NCBI RefSeq assembly: GCF_016919175.1
Contig: NZ_JAFFPU010000069.1
Coordinates: forward strand, 1 to 64,000
Source of the DNA: Leptospira ainlahdjerensis
GTDB taxonomy: Bacteria; Spirochaetota; Leptospiria; Leptospirales; Leptospiraceae
Direction: 5' to 3'
Length of the DNA stretch: 64,000 nt
The notes beneath the pieces are model-generated. The model saw only the letters and a program-made list of their open reading frames with translations, did no database searches and was not told where the DNA came from. The position numbers and the translations under genes were made by a program. Below are positions 51,622 through 58,302 of this stretch, in pieces; within the stretch, counting starts at the first letter, position 1; the number at the start of each line of letters is the position of its first letter.

Positions 51622-53567
51622 ATCGAAATGATATTACTCCCGCCTGAAATCGATTCCAAATAAAAGCGAAATAGAATCTTGTCCCCGTCTTGCAATACTC
51701 CAAGAAAACGAGCATCGTTTACTCTTGGATCGGACTTGAATTGTCGTAATAATTCCTTAATAGTTCCTTTACTGTAAATCTCATCCGGGGTTTCTCCCCA
51801 AGCAATCGGATTCCCAATCTCCGGACTTCCCGGAATCGATCCTATTACAATATCTATGTGATCCAGCTTTTCATTTACAAGAGCCTCTTCACCCTCTACA
51901 ATTTCTAAATCACCAGTTGGCGAAATCGCAATCCCTCGGTTTTCAGTGAGTTTTATATCGCATCCTAAAAGCCCGATTTCTAAATCCTTTGGCGTTGGAT
52001 TGTCCGGCAAAACCGTAAAAACATTTGTCTTAGTTCCATACGGGATTTTAATTGCGCGTCTTGCAAGAATGGTAGTCTCATGTTGTCCGTTATAAAGCGC
52101 AAGGGCTTGTCCGAGAGTCGCGTCCCCTAATTTTTTTTCCGCAATCGACTCCCAGGTATCTCCCGACGACACATAATGAATGGAATATTCATTATCAACA
52201 GCCGCTTCGTTGATTGCGCTTTGTGTTTCTAAAAGAATCTGATTTGCCGTCAAAGCAAACTGGTAAACGTCATTATCTATCCAAGCACTCAAATCGGCGT
52301 TCGGAAGGAGGGACATAGATTCATACGATCCTCCCGTTTGAACGGGAATTGTAAATTGTGCGATGAGAGAAATTAAGGCACTACAATCCGAGGATGTTTT
52401 TTCTAAATTTTGTCTAAAATCTGCTTCGTTCGATCTTGATTTTCGATAGGCGTCATCAATTCTTTGGGAGATTTCTTCCGCATTGAATCCACGTTTCTTT
52501 GATTTGATTCCAAGATCAGCCTTTGCATTCTCAAAAGTTTTTCTCGCTAATTTCCCTTGAGCATTAAATTGGTCCTTCATTCGGTCCCAGGAGGAGAGAA
52601 GTCTCTTAGAAGAACTAGCAAATACTTGAACCCCTCGCGCGACTCCAAGAAGCGCACCTGATAACTGTAAGGGAAGATTTATGATATTTTCTAACTCATT
52701 CATGAGTCCGGAAATAGTTCGAAAGGGACTAAAGTTACTCCGGATAAGTTGGCTTGTAATGGAAGAATCAAGTTCACGTACAACAACCAGATTCAAAGAA
52801 TATTTGTAAGTATTCGTGTCAGATACGGAACGAGTGATTGTAAAACCACTGGACGGAACGACTACCTCTACAGTTCGGTTTCTGTCATAGTCCCGAAAAA
52901 CCATTGCGTGACTCTTCCAAGTCAGTCGCCTTTCTCTGAAAAGTTTTGCAATCTTAGATCCTTGAGGATCGTTAGAGGAATATTGAACCGGATCAAGACT
53001 TCTCGAATAGTGAAGGATAAACATAAAATCTTGGAATTCTTGGAGTCCCGACCTAAACTCCCCTCCTCCAAAACTTAGATAACTACTTCTGATTTTATCA
53101 TAATAGCTACTTACAGAATTCGAAACAAAACTCTTTGCGGCCGAGAACGCGGATTGAATAAAACCTGCGCCTGTATCACCTGGAATTGCAGACCGTGGTT
53201 TCGATGGAAGTCCCAAATGATAGATATGAAATTCACCTTCTAATTTTATTTCATGGTTATCAGGTCCATAGTCAACGACAACCACACCACCAAAAGTTTT
53301 TTCAATTCCAACGCGGTATTTGAAATTCTCTGTGTATTGGAGCGGACCATTTACAAAGAAGTATTCATTTGAATCAACGTTTGTACCCGACAGGTTGTAG
53401 GAACTGTTGTTTTGTTTTTCATAGAATGAAATTGAGAAAACGTTCTGAGGTTGGTATGTAGGAGCTAAACTTCCGGAAAATGCTCCTCCTGTAACTGAAT
53501 TAAACGCAGATTTTGCACCGTCTACAACGCTTCCGCCAAATCCAGAAACAGAATCGATTACTCCCAT
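51618..53567 (-). CDS. LysM plus gp25-like fused baseplate protein
   Basis: A 649-residue protein. The N-terminal part is strand-rich tail protein (FSISFYEKQNNSSYNLSGTNVDSNEYFFV). Near residue 467-510 is a LysM module (HYVSSGDTWESIAEKKLGDATLGQALALYNG). The last 130 residues (LTENRGIAISPTGDLEIVEGEEALV... IGNPIAWGETPDEIYSKGTIKELLRQFKSDPRVNDARFL) resemble the gp25/gpW-like baseplate wedge. In most phages tail LysM protein and gp25 are separate genes, so this looks like a fusion. Confidence 0.65.
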   Translation of the reverse strand: MGVIDSVSGFGGSVVDGAKSAFNSVTGGAFSGSLAPTYQPQNVFSISFYEKQNNSSYNLSGTNVDSNEYFFVNGPLQYTENFKYRVGIEKTFGGVVVVDYGPDNHEIKLEGEFHIYHLGLPSKPRSAIPGDTGAGFIQSAFSAAKSFVSNSVSSYYDKIRSSYLSFGGGEFRSGLQEFQDFMFILHYSRSLDPVQYSSNDPQGSKIAKLFRERRLTWKSHAMVFRDYDRNRTVEVVVPSSGFTITRSVSDTNTYKYSLNLVVVRELDSSITSQLIRSNFSPFRTISGLMNELENIINLPLQLSGALLGVARGVQVFASSSKRLLSSWDRMKDQFNAQGKLARKTFENAKADLGIKSKKRGFNAEEISQRIDDAYRKSRSNEADFRQNLEKTSSDCSALISLIAQFTIPVQTGGSYESMSLLPNADLSAWIDNDVYQFALTANQILLETQSAINEAAVDNEYSIHYVSSGDTWESIAEKKLGDATLGQALALYNGQHETTILARRAIKIPYGTKTNVFTVLPDNPTPKDLEIGLLGCDIKLTENRGIAISPTGDLEIVEGEEALVNEKLDHIDIVIGSIPGSPEIGNPIAWGETPDEIYSKGTIKELLRQFKSDPRVNDARFLGVLQDGDKILFRFYLESISGGSNIISI

Positions 53568-53637
53568 CGTTTAAGATAATAGATTCTTTCAGCCTATCGG
53601 ATTTCCGATTTTTGAAATCGAGTTACGTTTTTTAGGG

Positions 53638-54834
53638 ATGAGTTCTCCTGCTCCTTACATTCCAAAAACAGCACTCGAATACAAGACAGCTCAACAAAAT
53701 AGCTTACTTGCGAGCGGTTCTAGACTTTCAAACTTTAGTCCCGGATCTAGGATCTCAACCTGGATAGCGAATATTGCTTCCGTTCTTGCAGAAGGGGATT
53801 TAAGAACACTTAACGGATTTGAATACTCTATCAGAGAAGGGGTTTATAACGCCTTTGGTTTTACGAGGCTACCCGGTCTAAAAGCAATCGGAGTTCTTCG
53901 AATAGAACATTCAGGTCACACAACTCCCGTAACGATCGGAGTCTTTACACTCGATCTCTTTGGTCTAATTTATGAGTCAATCGCACCCGTTACGATTCTT
54001 GTTGGTGAAACTTCCGTTGAAATCGAAATCCGAGCAAAGAACCCCGGAAAAGATTATAACATAACCCGGCTTTCGATTGATACACAAGAAGGTCTTGGTA
54101 CTATAAATGTTCAAGTTCCACCGAATACAAGGATCTGGAATCCGAGTGATTTCGCCGGTGGAACTAACATTGAAAGTGAAGAAAATAGGCTTCGTCGTTT
54201 TCGCAACTTTATCGTTTCTCTTGGTCGCTCTACTCCTCTTGGAATTTATACCGCTGCAACTTCGATTCCCGGTGTGGCCGGAATCCAATTAACGACTAAC
54301 GTTAATCCGTATTCCGGTTCTTTTGAAATCGGTTGGATCAATCTTTATATCTCGGATGGAACTTCAAATCCGCCACAAAGCCTTCTTAATCTTGTTCAAA
54401 AAACAATTGAAGGCGATTTAAACGATCCCGAAAACTTTCCAGGATACGCGGCCGCTGGAACCTTTGTTGCAGTCTTTAGAATTCCTGTTCTCGGAATTAC
54501 AGTTAAATTCGATCTTCAAATTCAAAACGGATCTCAACTTTCAAACGAACAAGCCTTAGATATCGCACAGAACCAACTCACCCTTTACTTAAACACCTTA
54601 CCAGTCGGCTTTGATGTTTTACTAAAACAAGTCGAAGGAACAATTCTAAAAGCTCATCCGGATTTTTACAAAGTAACCATAACAGAGTTTTATGGAAAAC
54701 TCGCATCCAATCCGGTTCCTTCCCCGCTTCCAACTCCAAGTGATATTTCCGTTCCTTCAGTTGATCTTCCAAGAACCGGAGGATCTTCCGGAGGAATCAT
54801 TTCAGGGACCGTAACTCGTGTGGAGCCGTCTTAA
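53638..54834 (+). CDS. Baseplate J-like protein
   Basis: A 398-residue gpJ/gp47-like wedge protein: TPVTIGVFTLDL... VEIEIRAKNPGKDYNI, ENRLRRFRNFIVSLGRSTPLGIYTAATSIPGVAGIQLTTNVNPYSG, and GTFVAVFRIPVLGITVKFDLQIQ are the recurring strands and helix of the family. It is followed by a gpI-like gene. These genes run rightward while other baseplate genes run leftward from the same 70-base gap, so a divergent promoter pair must lie at 53568-53637. Confidence 0.8.
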   Translation: MSSPAPYIPKTALEYKTAQQNSLLASGSRLSNFSPGSRISTWIANIASVLAEGDLRTLNGFEYSIREGVYNAFGFTRLPGLKAIGVLRIEHSGHTTPVTIGVFTLDLFGLIYESIAPVTILVGETSVEIEIRAKNPGKDYNITRLSIDTQEGLGTINVQVPPNTRIWNPSDFAGGTNIESEENRLRRFRNFIVSLGRSTPLGIYTAATSIPGVAGIQLTTNVNPYSGSFEIGWINLYISDGTSNPPQSLLNLVQKTIEGDLNDPENFPGYAAAGTFVAVFRIPVLGITVKFDLQIQNGSQLSNEQALDIAQNQLTLYLNTLPVGFDVLLKQVEGTILKAHPDFYKVTITEFYGKLASNPVPSPLPTPSDISVPSVDLPRTGGSSGGIISGTVTRVEPS

Positions 54835-54835
54835 T

Positions 54836-55435
54836 ATGCCACATGAAAACAAATTACTGGATGGTCTCCCTCAGTTTAATGAAACCGATCCTATCTTTAA
54901 AGAATTGTTCGGAGATCCCTCCCGACCTGAACTCAGTCCCGTTTCGAATATAAACGACATCAATGTCGGAGCAATTTACAATTCAGTAGAGTGGCATCTT
55001 AGATTTCAAGACCTCGCAGTCAAAAGCGCGGTTCTTCCCGGCGCCGAACAACACTTTTTAGAAAAATGGTCTGCGTTACTCGGAATAGAACGACCTGCGG
55101 GAATGGATGATTCCGAATTTGTAGGTTATATCATCGGATACGTTCTTTCGAACGAACCTACGATTCCAAAAATTGCAGAGATTTTTCCCAAACCAGATTT
55201 TGCAGTACTTCGATGTGATGAGTTAGGTTTTGCAACCGACGTTTCTGCAACGGACTTAGGACTCATTCTTCCTGGACCGGATACCAAAGCAGTTTCAAGC
55301 ATCGTCACCCCGGACAGAGGTGCTTCTTACGTTCTCACAAATGACTTAAATCACTTATCCGACTTACAACTCACCGAACTCAATCGAATTCTTGCGGCCG
55401 GCGTTGCCGCGTTTGCAGGAGAAACAGATGGCTAA
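54836..55435 (+). CDS. Tail protein I (gpI/DUF2313)-like
   Basis: ATG 54836 (199 residues) just after the gpJ stop is preferred over 54818. Layout: HLRFQDLAVKSAVLPGAEQHFLEKWSALLGIERPAGMDDSEFVGYIIGYVLSNEPTIPKI resembles gpI-type proteins (helix, LG.....G....yR.rI). A second half LNDLNHLSDLQLTELNRILAAGVAAFA ends it. It follows gpJ and overlaps the fibre gene start (ATGGCTAA, 8 bases), the usual J-I-fibre order. Confidence 0.6.
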   Translation: MPHENKLLDGLPQFNETDPIFKELFGDPSRPELSPVSNINDINVGAIYNSVEWHLRFQDLAVKSAVLPGAEQHFLEKWSALLGIERPAGMDDSEFVGYIIGYVLSNEPTIPKIAEIFPKPDFAVLRCDELGFATDVSATDLGLILPGPDTKAVSSIVTPDRGASYVLTNDLNHLSDLQLTELNRILAAGVAAFAGETDG

Positions 55436-56213
55436 CGAACTTAAAATTCCTTTAACAGAGAACGAAGTAAAAGTTTATTATCAAAGTTTACTTCAAAAAG
55501 TAACGGCGAACGATTTCAATCGATTGTCAGGAGCGGAATCAGAACATTCTGCAATCCCCGCTGTTCTAAGTGCAATACTTGCGACCATCGGAAGAAACAC
55601 GGATACCGCGATTGGTTTTTCTGTTTCTACACTTGATAATCAAAAGATTCAAGTCGGAGCCGGTCTGTATATTCGACCCAACGCGGTTTATATTTTTCCG
55701 CCTGTGACGGTATCTCCAAATCCCGGTTCTTTAGAAGGAATTTATGAAATCGAACTCGAAGAAGCGCTTACCGATTCTTCTGCTGTTCCTCTTTGGAATA
55801 CAACGACTCAAAGATTTCAACCACAGGTAAGACCGACTCGTAAAACATACCGAACAAGTCTCTTTGAACAGTGGGTAAATTCCCCCGGACTTCCAACACC
55901 GACCACGGGAAGAATTGGTCTTCTTTCTTTTCATAAAAATGGGATAGGCGGACCAATTACAAACTTAAACCGGATTTTACCCGTATATGATCCGGGTTTA
56001 ATAGGCGTGGAAGTTCAGTTAGATCCAGGCATTGGTGACAGGACTTCCATCGCCGATGCGATCAACTGGATATTTCAACATTTAGAATCGAAAGATTTTA
56101 TTAGGACTACCTCCTCACCCGGTTTCGATAACACGAAATTTCAGGTAAGGACGCAAGGAAACTTTGCTTATTGGAGTAAGGATGGTGGAGGTACCTGGCT
56201 CCCTTTCGCATAA
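55428..56213 (+). CDS. Fibre/tail protein, 0-frame short form
   Basis: ATG 55428 with GGAG upstream (261 residues) is preferred over 55392. The protein starts MANELKIPLTENEVKVYYQSLLQKVTANDFNRL and continues with strands and Pro/Gly-rich turns (VAAGLYIRPNAVYIFP in type), ending DGGGTWLPFA. It follows gpI, the location of a fibre or collar protein. Its last codons hold a -1 frameshift signal, so this stop may be read past. Confidence 0.65.
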   Translation: MANELKIPLTENEVKVYYQSLLQKVTANDFNRLSGAESEHSAIPAVLSAILATIGRNTDTAIGFSVSTLDNQKIQVGAGLYIRPNAVYIFPPVTVSPNPGSLEGIYEIELEEALTDSSAVPLWNTTTQRFQPQVRPTRKTYRTSLFEQWVNSPGLPTPTTGRIGLLSFHKNGIGGPITNLNRILPVYDPGLIGVEVQLDPGIGDRTSIADAINWIFQHLESKDFIRTTSSPGFDNTKFQVRTQGNFAYWSKDGGGTWLPFA

Positions 56214-56653
56214 CCCCACCGAGTGGCCCATCTTCTCCTGTTTCGGGAGCCGGTGGTCACTGGGTGGGGAATTTAGGTTCGAGCCGTTACGATGTTTTTC
56301 CAAAAGGTTCTTATTCGATCGGAGACCTTTGGCACGTAGTAGACGCACATATCGATCAAGGTGGAAACGTTACCGATTGCGGTCAATGCGGGGGGAACAA
56401 TAGCTGTTTTAATCTTGGACCTTGGTTTGATTGTCCCCGCTGTCCGCCTGGCTATTCAAAGAGCAGTGTTATCGGACTTTGCTGGGTTGGTGGGACAGTT
56501 TTTTCACCGTGTTGTACGAGTACATGCTGTATCAACACATGCAACACTTGTCATATTGCTAATTGGTTCACTCGTTACAAAGTTTATAAGTATGAATTCT
56601 TTACTTGGACTTTGGTATCTCAATATACCGTTCACGGAAGATTCTGGAGTTAG
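55428..56653 (+). CDS. Fibre protein -1 frameshift long form with Cys-rich tip
   Basis: At CCCTTTC (56201-56207) the ribosome could slip back one base, so that LPF is followed by RITPPSGPSSPVSGAGGHW and on to 56653, adding 148 residues (408 in all). The added domain starts with a Pro/Gly/Ser linker and has SYSIGDLWHVVDAHI, then a Cys-rich zone with CGQC, CPRCPPG, CCTSTCC and CNTC before a Trp/Tyr-rich strand end. The extension has no good start of its own: its only in-frame GTG (56264) lies in the stem. Long form is therefore favoured as a minor product, in the manner of phage tail PRF genes. Confidence 0.6.
56201..56269 (+). promoter_or_regulatory. Programmed -1 frameshift element (slippery site, spacer, stem-loop)
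   Basis: CCCTTTC (56201-56207) is an XXXYYYZ heptamer in the right frame (C CCT TTC). A 6-base spacer GCATAA (56208-56213) contains the 0-frame stop. CCCCACC (56214-56220) pairs with GGTGGGG (56263-56269), then after a G-G mismatch AGTGGCC (56222-56228) pairs with GGTCACT (56255-56261), giving 14 pairs. The loop contains a further CTCC/GGAG hairpin. No U-tract follows, so it is not a terminator. Confidence 0.65.
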
Positions 56654-56659
56654 TCAATT

Positions 56660-56827
56660 ATGGCTGAAAAGAAAAATGATGATTTTTCAGAAAAAAGAAT
56701 GGGAACCTGTCTTACGTGTCCCTTATTGTTAAATGGATTTTTTGGGGAACGATGCTCAGTATGTCATTGTTTTGTTAGGCTGAAAACGAAATTAAAACGG
56801 GAATCATGTCCTATCGGGAAATGGTAA
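56660..56827 (+). CDS. Small Cys-rich zinc-binding-type protein (DUF6171-like)
   Basis: A 55-residue protein with TCLTCPLL (Cys17, Cys20), RCSVCHCF (Cys32, Cys35, Cys37) and closing ESCPIGKW (Cys50). The spacing and the CPxGKW end match a small phage family (DUF6171-like) found near baseplate genes. GGAG lies 11 bases upstream of the ATG. It follows the long fibre frame after 6 bases. A zinc-bound structural or chaperone role is possible. Confidence 0.7.
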   Translation: MAEKKNDDFSEKRMGTCLTCPLLLNGFFGERCSVCHCFVRLKTKLKRESCPIGKW

Positions 56828-56861
56828 TTAGAAAATGTCTGGATGTTGCGGAGGAAGCAGT

Positions 56862-57170
56862 ATGAACCAACAACTTATTTTTCAACAATTGAGCCAACTC
56901 ACTGGCTTAGGTATAAACAAAGGAAAAGAGCCAAGCGAAGCGGCAAACGAAGCAAATATTTTGATTAAGGCTTTGCTTGTAAAATCGAATGAAATGGCGA
57001 AAACCTTTCCGGAAAGTAACAAGGAATTGATCTTTCACCAACTCACTCAGTACGCGTATGGAAAATTCAGTGTTGAATCGGATATTCAAAAAGTTGTGGA
57101 GAATGTCGCGGCAATTGTTTCCGACCTTTTGTCAAAAGCTAAGGCTTTGGAAAGTCAACTCACAGGATAA
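56862..57170 (+). CDS. Hypothetical helical phage protein
   Basis: ATG 56862 has the ideal GGAGG (56850-56854) upstream and gives 102 residues. An earlier ATG at 56835 would add MSGCCGGSS, whose codons include that ribosome-binding site. The protein is helical, with QLIFQQLSQLTGLGINKG and a Lys-rich C-terminus, without membrane segments. It may assist fibre or baseplate assembly; no family recognised. Confidence 0.5.
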   Translation: MNQQLIFQQLSQLTGLGINKGKEPSEAANEANILIKALLVKSNEMAKTFPESNKELIFHQLTQYAYGKFSVESDIQKVVENVAAIVSDLLSKAKALESQLTG

Positions 57171-57177
57171 AAGAAAC

Positions 57178-57468
57178 ATGAAGTCTAAAATCCGGAATCG
57201 AATAGACCTCTTTTTGTGGAGAATAAAGGCTTCGCGATTTTCTTCAAAGACTTTGATTGATAGCGAAGGATGGCGGCTTGTAATTCGAAACCATTGGTCA
57301 CATTGGTTTAACGGATTCCCATTCTTTACCCTTTCTTTTGAAAAAGGAACTGGTAACGGAACTATTATGGCTCTAAACGCCGGTTTCTTTGGATTTGTAT
57401 TTGTCTTGTTTATATATTCCAAAACTTCAATAGGTTCCCCAGGTAAGAAAGTTTGGAAACAGATCTGA
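57178..57468 (+). CDS. Small single-helix membrane protein
   Basis: ATG 57178 with AGGA at good spacing gives 96 residues. A basic aromatic first 60 residues precede a membrane helix (LNAGFFGFVFVLFIY, near 72-86) and a short basic tail. It overlaps the following small membrane gene by 16 bases; together they may form a second lysis or membrane unit. Function unknown. Confidence 0.5.
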   Translation: MKSKIRNRIDLFLWRIKASRFSSKTLIDSEGWRLVIRNHWSHWFNGFPFFTLSFEKGTGNGTIMALNAGFFGFVFVLFIYSKTSIGSPGKKVWKQI

Positions 57469-57611
57469 TCTTACTTTTCTTGATCTATTCTGTAATTGGA
57501 ACCGTTTCCGGTTGGGTGGTCTTCGCGATTTTGGCACTTCTCGTTTATGTATGTGTTTTTGGAATTAAGAGATACAAAATAAGAACCAAGACTCAGGCTC
57601 CGAAAACCTAA
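57453..57611 (+). CDS. Tiny membrane protein, holin- or lysis-like
   Basis: A 52-residue TTG-start frame: an acidic start METDLILLF, one long hydrophobic region of about 30 residues (IYSVIGTVSGWVVFAILALLVYVCVF) and a basic tail KRYKIRTKTQAPK. This charge and topology is typical of tiny membrane proteins in phage late regions. It overlaps its upstream partner by 16 bases. Confidence 0.5.
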   Translation: METDLILLFLIYSVIGTVSGWVVFAILALLVYVCVFGIKRYKIRTKTQAPKT

Positions 57612-57693
57612 GTGAACTTTTTTTGAAAGACGTTTAAATTGCGTTTCATTTCTTAGTTCCCTATTTTTAATCAAATAAATAACGGAAATTAAA

Positions 57694-58056
57694 ATGGGAA
57701 TTGACTCCTCTATTTTTGCGCTAAAAAGCAAAACACAATTTTACATCGATCGAAGATACAATCTTTTACCTTCCTTTTTAGAAGATCCAAAAGGATATAA
57801 AGATGCTTTGTGTAATATAGAAAAGGGTTTACCTCGCGACGTATTTCTTGCATTTGTAAAATTTAGTAAAGCCTGTGGCTCAGGCCCGGACAACCAATAT
57901 ACAAACCGAAATTTGGAAGTTTTAGATAAACTTTTTCTATGGGCAGAACGTAAATCCAAAGATGATATATTTTTTGAAAGTTCAGATTCGGTTTTTGACC
58001 CTTATTTACAGGAAGAAAACGAACTTGATAAATTTATTCTGGAAGAACCTTGGTAA
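57694..58056 (+). CDS. Hypothetical 120-residue protein
   Basis: A helical, aromatic protein with no recognised domain: DSSIFALKSKTQFYIDRRYNLLPSFLEDPKGYKDA and an acidic end. It is the last rightward gene, convergent with the leftward one at 58061 (4-base gap). Function unknown. Confidence 0.5.
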   Translation: MGIDSSIFALKSKTQFYIDRRYNLLPSFLEDPKGYKDALCNIEKGLPRDVFLAFVKFSKACGSGPDNQYTNRNLEVLDKLFLWAERKSKDDIFFESSDSVFDPYLQEENELDKFILEEPW

Positions 58057-58060
58057 ATCC

Positions 58061-58285
58061 TTATTCCAGATCCCCGAATTGGATTTCTCTTTCAAAATCT
58101 CCGACCAATTCTCGCTTTTGCAAAAAGCGAACTAGGCAATCTCGATCGACATACACTTTGTCAATCGCGGTCATGATCTCATCAAAGGATCGCTGTGACA
58201 GCGCATGAAAAAAGAGACCTTCTGTTAGCAAGGCTCGAAATTGGAGCACTTCCGGATGATGTCTAAACGACTCTTGATTCTTCAA
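58061..58285 (-). CDS. Hypothetical 74-residue protein
   Basis: A small helical protein with REFQF-type charged helices (EVLQFRALLTEGLFFHALSQRSFDEIMTAIDKV). It follows the 901-residue polyvalent gene by 17 bases and is probably in the same transcript. No family recognised. Confidence 0.5.
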   Translation of the reverse strand: MKNQESFRHHPEVLQFRALLTEGLFFHALSQRSFDEIMTAIDKVYVDRDCLVRFLQKRELVGDFEREIQFGDLE

Positions 58286-58302
58286 ATATTTCCTTCCATA
58301 TT

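Noticed and set aside
56214..56269. Stem-loop read as a rho-independent terminator
   Set aside because: No T-run follows on either strand and the -1 frame continues as protein through it.
56164..56403. 79-residue frame across the frameshift stem
   Set aside because: Arg/Ser-rich shadow without ribosome-binding site; the stem and -1 frame account for the openness.
56361..56732. 123-residue frame with hydrophobic stretches overlapping the fibre extension
   Set aside because: The Cys-rich -1 extension and the 55-residue Cys-rich gene explain this DNA better; this frame is a shadow.
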